DNA of 64,000 nt, taken from an uncultured Paracoccaceae bacterium (GTDB lineage Bacteria; Pseudomonadota; Alphaproteobacteria; Rhodobacterales; Rhodobacteraceae). The notes under the pieces are model-generated. The model had not been told where the DNA came from and did no database searches. It saw only the letters and a program-made list of their open reading frames with translations. The translations under genes were made by a program, and so were the position numbers. Where the stretch lies: positions 237,079 to 301,078 of the forward strand of contig CANMQO010000007.1 of assembly GCA_947500055.1 (NCBI GenBank), given 5' to 3'. Positions 1 to 6,391 of the stretch are shown here, piece by piece. Each line of letters opens with the position of its first letter. Within the stretch, counting starts at the first letter, position 1.

Positions 1-299
1 CCTGTTTCGATATGGAGCTGTCCCCATGCCATCAGGCTGAACGGGATCACGTTGTTCAACAGTCCCATGATCAGGAATGCCCCCCAGATCCGTAGGTTGA
101 AGGGAACAGGCAGGCGACGCACGGCGATGTAGATCCACAGGATCAACATGGCCCAGCTCGTCCGATGCGCGACCGCGGTCAAGGGTCCGATTTCGTCCAA
201 CGCAATGCGGATGGACAGAAAAGACGCCCCCCAGATCAAGGCCAGAAGAAAGAGTTCGCCCCATGCGCGGGTTGAGATGGTTTTTTGTGCAGGTGCCAT
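1..299 (-). CDS. EamA/DMT-superfamily transporter, 5' part only
   Basis: Only the first 99 codons lie in the window; the gene runs off the left edge. The visible part begins MAPAQKTISTRAWGELFLLA and has three hydrophobic segments, about residues 14-33, 39-60 and 69-93. The patterns LIWGASFLSIRIAL and NNVIPFSLMAWGQ are typical of the first half of ten-helix EamA (drug/metabolite) exporters of the inner membrane. The substrate cannot be told from sequence. The ATG was taken because the similarity begins right after it; there is only a weak ribosome site. It would be the next gene downstream of the FadL-like gene, but a terminator lies between them. Confidence 0.75.
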   Translation of the reverse strand, partial: MAPAQKTISTRAWGELFLLALIWGASFLSIRIALDEIGPLTAVAHRTSWAMLILWIYIAVRRLPVPFNLRIWGAFLIMGLLNNVIPFSLMAWGQLHIET

Positions 300-355
300 C
301 CAGCGAATTGATCCGGTCCGGTGGTTCGGCGCAACCCGGATCCTGCGCTTGCGCA

Positions 356-388
356 AAGAAAAAGCCCCACCCGAACGGGCAGGGCTTT
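356..388 (-). terminator. Rho-independent terminator after the FadL-like gene
   Basis: On the minus strand AAAGCCC pairs with GGGCTTT around a GC-rich loop and is followed by a T-rich run. It starts about 22 bases past the stop codon of the porin gene and separates it from the transporter to the left. Confidence 0.8.
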
Positions 389-410
389 CACCTTGGGAAG
401 GCGTCAGGAT

Positions 411-1496
411 TTAGAAGCTGTAACCAACTGTCAGCCCGACAGCGATTGCTGTGTTGTCTGAAAATTCCACCCCTGATCCGTCAGTGGCATCTCCCAACAT
501 TGCGTATTCGATGCCGCCAGTGAATTCGACATCACCCATGGAATAGTTCCCACCAATACCAATGCTTGTTGAGCCATCGGTCGGAGCCAGACGTGATGCT
601 TCATCACCGTTGCTGGCTTCGTAGGTGACGCGGCCGAAGACAGAAAATTCATCGTTGATACGGTGCCCCAAACCAACACGATATGTGAACACATCGTCGT
701 CGATTCCAGTCACGCGATCGCCAGCGTTGTCTTGGAAAAGCGACGGGCGGACTTCCCATACGGACCATTCAGACCAGCGAACGGAACCAAACAACAGGGT
801 GTCGGCCGCGATGCCGCTTTGAAAATCGAGCGCAACGGTTTGTGGGATCTCGATATCGGTCGTGCTGTCCCGATTAAGAACGCCGCCAAAAGTTTCGCTT
901 GTGTCAAAATCGTGTGTGACGCCACTTTCGTAGGTCAATGAAACACGCAATGCGATCTCTGGCTTTTCATATGCGGCGCCCAGAACATAGCCAAACTGCG
1001 TGTTCGCTTCAGTCTCGGCGCTGTAGGGTAGTGACATGGTCAAGGCTGCTGGGATCTCAATCTCTGCCTTGGATTGTATTGCCCGAACACCACCATAAAC
1101 TGACACTGCGTCGTTCGTCTGGTATTTTGCGAGAACGGCGATTTGCTTGCTTTCCCAGACTGCCGAAAGACCATCATATGGCCCAGCAGTATAATCAGCA
1201 TCCGCACCGTATGGCTGATTGATGAACAGTGCCAAATCAAGCTGATCGTTCACCGCGTACTTCACCGCAGCGCCGAAAGACAGATAGCTTCCCGCCATGT
1301 TATCGGTTGATCCGCCGCCAAATGCGGCAGGGTAGTCGCCGGAAACTTCCGGTGTCACGGAAGAAAAAGAAAGCTGGGCGTAGTTGCCTTTTTCAAACAA
1401 TACCGAATATGGATTGCCGGTACGATCAATGCCCCCCGCATGTGCCGCCGCCGTTGTCAGCAACAGCGCTGCGCCTGCCGTCAATGTGTGTTTCAT
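411..1496 (-). CDS. FadL/OmpP1/TodX-family outer membrane protein
   Basis: Predicted outer-membrane beta-barrel for uptake of long-chain fatty acids or other hydrophobic compounds. The 361-aa product opens with a clear signal peptide, about residues 1-20 (MKHTLTAGAALLLTTAAAHA), followed by GGIDRTGNPYSVLFEKGNYA, which resembles the N-terminal hatch of the family. The C-terminus ends in alternating hydrophobic strands with a terminal Phe, as expected for assembly by the BAM machinery. It is somewhat shorter than E. coli FadL but normal for alphaproteobacterial members. It is a single-gene unit: a terminator follows, and a palindrome sits upstream that could bind a regulator. Family assignment is firm; substrate is inferred. 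Confidence 0.88.
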   Translation of the reverse strand: MKHTLTAGAALLLTTAAAHAGGIDRTGNPYSVLFEKGNYAQLSFSSVTPEVSGDYPAAFGGGSTDNMAGSYLSFGAAVKYAVNDQLDLALFINQPYGADADYTAGPYDGLSAVWESKQIAVLAKYQTNDAVSVYGGVRAIQSKAEIEIPAALTMSLPYSAETEANTQFGYVLGAAYEKPEIALRVSLTYESGVTHDFDTSETFGGVLNRDSTTDIEIPQTVALDFQSGIAADTLLFGSVRWSEWSVWEVRPSLFQDNAGDRVTGIDDDVFTYRVGLGHRINDEFSVFGRVTYEASNGDEASRLAPTDGSTSIGIGGNYSMGDVEFTGGIEYAMLGDATDGSGVEFSDNTAIAVGLTVGYSF

Positions 1497-1555
1497 GTCC
1501 TCATCCCTGTCATGAATATTGCTGTAAAGCCGACCTTAGAGACCGCTTGACCAAA

Positions 1556-1572
1556 GCGTCAATTCTTGACGC
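1556..1572. promoter_or_regulatory. Perfect palindrome upstream of the FadL-like gene
   Basis: GCGTCAATTCTTGACGC is a perfect 7-3-7 inverted repeat 60 bases upstream of the FadL-like start codon. On the minus strand its TTGACG half could double as a -35 element, so a bound dimer would block the promoter. The binding factor is unknown. Confidence 0.45.
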
Positions 1573-1648
1573 CACGTCACCAAATGCTCCAAGTCGCTAC
1601 GTTACAAAAATGCACTAGGTGGCTGAGTCGCGCAACTTTCGCGAAAAT

Positions 1649-2521
1649 TTAGTTGTGCTGTGCACGCTGTCCGCGTGTGATGTTGATGTAATTCGCCGCA
1701 AAGATCAGCCCGGCGCCGACAAAGACAAGCGCGTCAATCGGCTCCTGGTAAAGCAATGTGCCGACGATGGCGATAACCGGCAATCGCACGAAATCAATGG
1801 GCATCACGACGCTTGCAGGTGCGATGCTGAGCGCTTGGGTCAGACAAAGATGCGCCATCAACCCGGCCACCCCGATCAGAATGACCAAGGGCAAGCCCGC
1901 GAAAGAGGGTAGGGTGATCTGACCCCCGCCATAGATCAGCGCGCAGATGCCACCAAAGACGGCCTGCATGACCGTCAGATAGAAAAGGATCGAGGTGATG
2001 CTTTCCGTTCGTGTCAGTTTGCGGGTGAATATCGCCGTGAATGCAAAGCACACCGCACAGGCCGCCCCGGCCAATATTCCAAGATCAAGTGTCGCGGGGT
2101 CGGGGCGCGCGACGATCAGGATACCAAGGAAACCCAATGCTGCACATAGCAGCCCAATGGCCGTCAAACGTTCCTTCAATATCAGCGGTGACAACAAGAC
2201 CACCCAGATAGGTGTGGTGAATTCCAGCGCAAACACCTGCGCCAGCGGGATTACAGTCAGGGCATAGAACCAAAGGTTTTGCCCGGCAAAATGGAAAATA
2301 TTGCGGATGAAATGCAACCGCCGTCGATTGCCCCCAATCTGCCTAATGGTTCCGGCATATTTTGCAAAGCACAGGACAATCGCAATGCCTGTCAAGCTTC
2401 TGTAGAACATGATCTCGAACGTGTTCAGTTCCGCGCTAACCACCCGGCCTGCAATGGCCATGCTGGTGAATGCGGTGATTGCACCGATCATCCAAAGGGC
2501 AGCCCTTAGCGTATTGTTCAT
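1649..2521 (-). CDS. EamA/DMT-superfamily inner-membrane transporter
   Basis: A 290-aa protein with about ten hydrophobic segments in two EamA repeats; the first starts at TLRAALWMIGAITAFTSMAI and the second near LDLGILAGAACAVCFAFTAI. Such proteins export metabolites or drugs, but the substrate is not evident. The reading frame is open further upstream; I chose the ATG whose first bases overlap the TGA of the preceding small gene (ATGA), because membrane homology begins there and overlap implies translational coupling. It belongs to the same superfamily as the partial gene at the left edge but is clearly a different protein. Confidence 0.85.
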   Translation of the reverse strand: MNNTLRAALWMIGAITAFTSMAIAGRVVSAELNTFEIMFYRSLTGIAIVLCFAKYAGTIRQIGGNRRRLHFIRNIFHFAGQNLWFYALTVIPLAQVFALEFTTPIWVVLLSPLILKERLTAIGLLCAALGFLGILIVARPDPATLDLGILAGAACAVCFAFTAIFTRKLTRTESITSILFYLTVMQAVFGGICALIYGGGQITLPSFAGLPLVILIGVAGLMAHLCLTQALSIAPASVVMPIDFVRLPVIAIVGTLLYQEPIDALVFVGAGLIFAANYINITRGQRAQHN

Positions 2522-2865
2522 TCGGTGACCGCGCAGCAGCCCGTCAGCAGGATTGGGGTCTGGCCGCGTTGTGTCAGAACTTCCGCAGTATAGGGGGCGG
2601 TGCCGCATGTTCTTTTGTCGATGATTGCGATTGCGGTGTCATTCCGACTGATCAGGGTGAGCGCCTGTGGCCATTCCTGCCCCTCGGCACTGGTCTGATG
2701 CGGGATCGTCATTTCACTTTCGCGCTGGAACTGAAATTGGGCGGTCTCACTGCCGATCTGCAACGTCCAGTCAGGTGCGCTTCCGGCGCAGTTCAATGGG
2801 GGCAGCGCCTCAGCAAAGCTGGTTGAGGGCAGTATTGTCAGCGCAAAGAGGATATGTTTCATCAT
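2518..2865 (-). CDS. Small periplasmic protein, COG3650-like, unknown function
   Basis: About 115 aa with an N-terminal signal peptide (MMKHILFALTILPSTSFA). The mature part starts LPPLNCAGSAPDWTLQIG and ends with a Cys pair in LTGCCAVTE; the NCxG and CG motifs and the WTLQI phrase recall the COG3650 group of small secreted proteins, but this is a resemblance only. It is co-transcribed with the downstream DMT transporter through an ATGA overlap, so the two may act together. Two adjacent ATG codons are possible starts; neither has a strong ribosome site. It is divergent from the metallopeptidase-like gene. Confidence 0.65.
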   Translation of the reverse strand: MMKHILFALTILPSTSFAEALPPLNCAGSAPDWTLQIGSETAQFQFQRESEMTIPHQTSAEGQEWPQALTLISRNDTAIAIIDKRTCGTAPYTAEVLTQRGQTPILLTGCCAVTE

Positions 2866-2929
2866 GGGCGGAGTAGGGGGCGTTACGGCTGCATTTGCAA
2901 GCCCATTTGCGTCGTATTCGGAGGTGGCA

Positions 2930-3550
2930 ATGTTGATCATGCGCATCGGAATGATCTGGCTTGGTTGGGCAACCTGTGTTGCCGCAGATCCGGTTTCCGA
3001 TATCGCAAAGGCGGCGGCAGATGCTTTTGATCAGATGCCGGATGTCGTGCAGGTCGCCCAAATTGCCGGGCAATGCGGTGCCGATGCAAAGACGAACGGC
3101 GACGTCGCATACTGTACAACCCGGAATGTGATTTTCATCACCGAGGACGCCGCCATGCGTCCCGAGGCGCCTTATCTTGTGGCGCATCTTTATGGGCATG
3201 CGGTGCAGGTCCGACATGGGGTGGCTGATTTTGCGCTGGCCCAGATCAGGGCGCGGCGCGGGGAAGAGCAGATGTTGCGTGGCCTTGTCGCCCGTCAGGT
3301 GGATTACATTGCCGGGTTTTTGATGGCGCGCAGTGGGCATGCACCGACCCGGCTGGCCGATTGGATGACGCAAGAACCATTTGCCGGCACCCATTGGGGG
3401 CGCGATCCATTGCGGATCGGACCACAGGTCAGCATCGGGTTGGCGGAGCGCGATATCTGGTTCCAACGCGGTCAGTCCGGCAGCTTGGCGGATTGCGCTG
3501 TGGGCGAGTTATCCGCAGATTTGCCCATTGCGGCCCTAAAAAGCCGATAA
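2930..3550 (+). CDS. Secreted metallopeptidase-like protein with degenerate zinc site
   Basis: A 206-aa protein with a signal peptide (MLIMRIGMIWLGWATCVAA). Around residue 86 the sequence LVAHLYGHAVQV matches the HExGHAVQ core of neutral zinc metallopeptidases (YpfJ-like), but the catalytic Glu is Leu (HLYGH). Further on, ARQVDYIAG sits where the family has ELQADxxAG, so the third zinc ligand also seems lost. The fold is probably kept and hydrolysis lost. The start was chosen for the GGAGG ribosome site five bases before the ATG; the longer frame would overlap the divergent promoter. It stands alone, with an orphan gene 99 bases downstream. Confidence 0.7.
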   Translation: MLIMRIGMIWLGWATCVAADPVSDIAKAAADAFDQMPDVVQVAQIAGQCGADAKTNGDVAYCTTRNVIFITEDAAMRPEAPYLVAHLYGHAVQVRHGVADFALAQIRARRGEEQMLRGLVARQVDYIAGFLMARSGHAPTRLADWMTQEPFAGTHWGRDPLRIGPQVSIGLAERDIWFQRGQSGSLADCAVGELSADLPIAALKSR

Positions 3551-3649
3551 AACTACGGAAATTCTGACTATGCAGGCGCATCTATTCGGCATTTAATCAA
3601 ACCTGCCGGAGCCGTTGTTTTAGGTTTTCCGTTGTTACGAGGGTATTTT

Positions 3650-4726
3650 ATGACGACATTTACAGACGCGCAGGGCACCGAATGGCAAATTGACTATGAC
3701 GGGTGTTTACAGATCCTGCGGCAATGGGCGCAGGCCAAGGCGCGCACGATATCATTACGTGTGACGACCGACAGCAATTCCATGCAGGAAATCCACTTTG
3801 ATGCGGGGAAATTCCGCCGGTTCCGCGAACGGTATTATGATGAGCAGGGTGCTGCATTCAACACGCGCGTGGTTGCGAATGGCCGCGACGCTGTTGGTTT
3901 TCTTGCCGCGAAGTACGAGGAGATTTCGCAACTGGAGAATCAGGCACAAGCCCAATTTCGCAGGGTCAATTCCCACAACATGCATCAGGTCACCGAAAAT
4001 GTGACCTTTGGCGAAAACATGGTCACCGGGTTGCGTTTGGTGCGCGATGTATCCGGTATTATCTTCATGTGCTGCATTCCAGTTGCTGCTGCCTCTGGCT
4101 CTCTCAGCCTGGGTGGCGCGATGACTGCCCGATTGGCTGGCAGTTTGTTTCAAGGTGCCGGGACATGGCAGGACACGGGCAGCGCGATTGCGGGTCTGGC
4201 CAGTGCCAATTTCGCCTTCACCTCTAGCCTGATGAGCCTGCCGCCCGGTGCCAGCCGGACCGCGCAGATCGTCTTTTCCCTGCATAACACCACCAACACG
4301 GTCGTGCGTAACGCCGCGCTCAGCTATATCACACCGGGGCAGAATACCCGTCCGTTCACCGACACGTTGCGCAGTCAGATGTTGCAGGAACTGGGTGGCC
4401 AGCAGGCGGAGCGTATTCTGGGTGACATCGGTGGAAAACTGGCCACCGCGGTACTTCCGGTTCTGATTGATGCCAGCGGTAGCGCGCAACCGGGGGGCGG
4501 CCGCGGCAGTGACCCATTTGCCGCGTTATCCGGCGTGCCCAGTTCGATGCGGGCGGATGCCGCCCGTGCATGGATGGAAGAACGCCGGGCCGCACAAAAC
4601 CGCGCGGCGGCTGAACTGGCCTGGACCCAGACGCCGTTTTATCGGTTCATGGCCAGTGGTGATCAGCGGGACCTGCTGACCAATAGTCAGCAATTCATCA
4701 ACGATAATCTGTTACGCCCGACTTAA
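3650..4726 (+). CDS. Hypothetical protein of 358 aa, no family recognised
   Basis: I do not recognise this protein. Residues 1-105 look soluble and charged (WQIDYDGCLQILRQWAQAKA). A block at about residues 128-205 is Ala/Gly/Ser-rich and weakly hydrophobic (GIIFMCCIPVAAASGSLSLG; GSAIAGLASANFAFTSSLMS), like an amphipathic or membrane-inserting hairpin. The C-terminal third is helical and charged after a Gly-rich linker (SAQPGGGRGSDPF). There is no signal peptide. The ATG was chosen over a TTG six codons upstream because CGAGGG lies six bases before it. No partner gene is coupled. A secreted effector or pore-like protein is possible but is only a guess. Confidence 0.6.
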   Translation: MTTFTDAQGTEWQIDYDGCLQILRQWAQAKARTISLRVTTDSNSMQEIHFDAGKFRRFRERYYDEQGAAFNTRVVANGRDAVGFLAAKYEEISQLENQAQAQFRRVNSHNMHQVTENVTFGENMVTGLRLVRDVSGIIFMCCIPVAAASGSLSLGGAMTARLAGSLFQGAGTWQDTGSAIAGLASANFAFTSSLMSLPPGASRTAQIVFSLHNTTNTVVRNAALSYITPGQNTRPFTDTLRSQMLQELGGQQAERILGDIGGKLATAVLPVLIDASGSAQPGGGRGSDPFAALSGVPSSMRADAARAWMEERRAAQNRAAAELAWTQTPFYRFMASGDQRDLLTNSQQFINDNLLRPT

Positions 4727-5151
4727 CCAATAGTCTTACCAGGGCAAAGAGGCAGCGGGCCGGTTTCGTCGCATCATCCCGACTGACACGACACCAACTG
4801 CGCGAGACGACGGCAAGATGCGCCCGTACTCATGTCATCAAACGGGGCGTTCTGGAAAGAGACCGGCTTTGTGCCGATATGGCAACGCGGGATCGGCTGA
4901 AACTGCGCATGTTTAAACACTCTATATTTTAGATGAGGTTTTATGCGTTGAACACTTGGTTTTCTGATGCTCAACGGTTAATCTATTGTTAATATTGTTC
5001 TGCTCTGGTCGTTTTATTAACCAAGGGCGCGGCCAAAAGCGGCTTTCGCTGCTTTGACGCCAATGAATGGTTTTGCACCGGATTTCTGGTGCGGCGGTCC
5101 TGCATGTTGTTGTGATCGTTTTGGTTTGAGTTAGTTTGGGTAGCGTTTGGC
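4727..5151. other. Intergenic region, AT-rich in its middle, with a CtrA-type box
   Basis: No convincing gene lies in these 425 bases. The first 170 bases are ordinary GC content; about 4905-5025 is distinctly AT-rich and promoter-like. It contains the TTAA-N7-TTAA box listed separately and a further lone TTAACC. The Hint-domain gene follows, so the region is most simply its regulatory leader. Confidence 0.6.
4978..4992. promoter_or_regulatory. Perfect CtrA full-site consensus (TTAA-N7-TTAA)
   Basis: TTAATCTATTGTTAA matches the established CtrA box exactly, and the flanking G gives two direct GTTAAT repeats 11 bases apart, one helical turn. It lies 160 bases upstream of the Hint-domain gene. 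A ChpT-like component of the CtrA phosphorelay is encoded elsewhere in the window, so the regulator should exist in this organism. The site is inferred from sequence only. Confidence 0.55.
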
Positions 5152-5805
5152 ATGACGATTATGAAAAGAAATTTTGCGGCAAATCCGCATGAGACCGAAT
5201 CCGATTTTGCGCGGATCGTGCCATGCTTCACCCCCGGCACGCGCATCGCGACCCCAAAGGGTGAACGTCTGGTTGAAACACTGACTGTTGGTGATCGTGT
5301 TCTGACCCGTGACCACGGCATACAAAGCATTGTTTGGGCCGGTCATCGGAACCTGCCTGCCAATGAGCTGAAAACATCGCCCGGACTGCGCCCGATTCTG
5401 ATCCGCGCGGGCAGCCTGGGCAACAACCTGCCTGAACGCGATATGCTGGTGTCACCGCAACACCGGATGCTGGTTGTCTCGGAACTGGCGCGCAAGCATT
5501 TCGGCGAGGTTGAGGTGCTGGTTGCGGCCAAGGATATGACAAAAATGCCCGGCATCGACGCGGTCAATGTCCCGGGCACGACGTATCTGCATTTCATGTT
5601 CGACAAACACCAGATCGTGTTGGCCGACGGCACTTGGACAGAAAGTTTTCAGCCAAATGACTATGCGCTGAAAGGTGTTGTGCCTGAGCAGCGCCAGGAG
5701 TTGTTTCAGATTTGCCCATCACTGGCGACCCAGGAAGGCGCCAAACGCTTTGGCGCGGCACGCAAGGCCTTGCGCCGTGTCGAATCGATGCTGCTTTTCA
5801 AGTAG
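5152..5805 (+). CDS. Hint-domain (Hedgehog/intein-type) protein
   Basis: A 217-aa protein made almost entirely of a Hint_2-type domain. It begins near residue 24 with the self-processing Cys in PCFTPGTRIATPKGERLVE, followed by VGDRVLTRDHG. VSPQHRMLV carries the conserved His of block B, and LHFMFDKHQIVLADGTWTES the C-terminal block. The family often sits at the end of large secreted RTX-like proteins in Rhodobacterales, but here it is free-standing. There is no signal peptide and no obvious mate. ATG codons three residues apart are both possible starts, neither with a strong ribosome site. The 3' end overlaps the convergent gene by eight bases. An upstream CtrA box suggests cell-cycle or motility-type control. 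Confidence 0.82.
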   Translation: MTIMKRNFAANPHETESDFARIVPCFTPGTRIATPKGERLVETLTVGDRVLTRDHGIQSIVWAGHRNLPANELKTSPGLRPILIRAGSLGNNLPERDMLVSPQHRMLVVSELARKHFGEVEVLVAAKDMTKMPGIDAVNVPGTTYLHFMFDKHQIVLADGTWTESFQPNDYALKGVVPEQRQELFQICPSLATQEGAKRFGAARKALRRVESMLLFK

Positions 5806-6391
5806 GGTTCTTTCGCCGCCACCGCGCCCAATCTTCCGGTGTATCCAGATCGTACCGCGCCCGGTCATCGGAAAAGCGCGTCAGATGGGTTTGTTGGACG
5901 AGCGGTCGGACAAGGGCCTCGCCACCGCCATCGCCACTGATATCGCCAAATGCGGGTCGCAAACTGCCATCAAAGATAATCGGGTGGCCGGGCTTACCTG
6001 TCGCTGTTGCCCCACGCCAGATCAGATGATCCGGGTGCGCGACATGTGCGGCAAAAATTGCCTGCATATCCGCCGCCCCGATATCGATCAGATCACCCAG
6101 AAGGATCATGAATGCCCCGGTGCCGGGCAGTTGCGTCACGGCACCGCGCATGGTGCCTGACATGCCTTCGGCGGATTCGGGGATAAACAGCTTTGTCACA
6201 TCCAGGCCGTCGATGGCCGGAACCCGCGGATGGGATGGGTCGGGCAGGGCGACAAAAACCGGGTGCCCTGTTGCCGTCGCCCGCTGCACCTGTCTGCGCA
6301 ACAGAGGCACGCCACCCACATCCTGCAGCAATTTATCCGCGCCGCGCATGCGTGTTGAGCCACCGGCGGCAAGGATCAGGATCGGGATCAT
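5798..6391 (-). CDS. MobA-like nucleotidyltransferase
   Basis: A 197-aa NTP-transferase of the MobA/MocA type, which attaches CMP or GMP to molybdopterin or activates other phosphorylated substrates. The signature LILAAGGSTRMRGADKLL at residues 5-22 is the nucleotide-binding loop, and LLGDLIDIG carries the metal-binding Asp; GKPGHPIIF is the usual late motif. It starts in an ATGA overlap with the dimethylglycine dehydrogenase gene, so the two are coupled. That enzyme needs FAD, not molybdenum, so the partner substrate is unclear: molybdenum cofactor cytidylyltransferase is the best guess, a nucleotidyltransferase for another cofactor the alternative. Confidence 0.8.
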   Translation of the reverse strand: MIPILILAAGGSTRMRGADKLLQDVGGVPLLRRQVQRATATGHPVFVALPDPSHPRVPAIDGLDVTKLFIPESAEGMSGTMRGAVTQLPGTGAFMILLGDLIDIGAADMQAIFAAHVAHPDHLIWRGATATGKPGHPIIFDGSLRPAFGDISGDGGGEALVRPLVQQTHLTRFSDDRARYDLDTPEDWARWRRKNPT

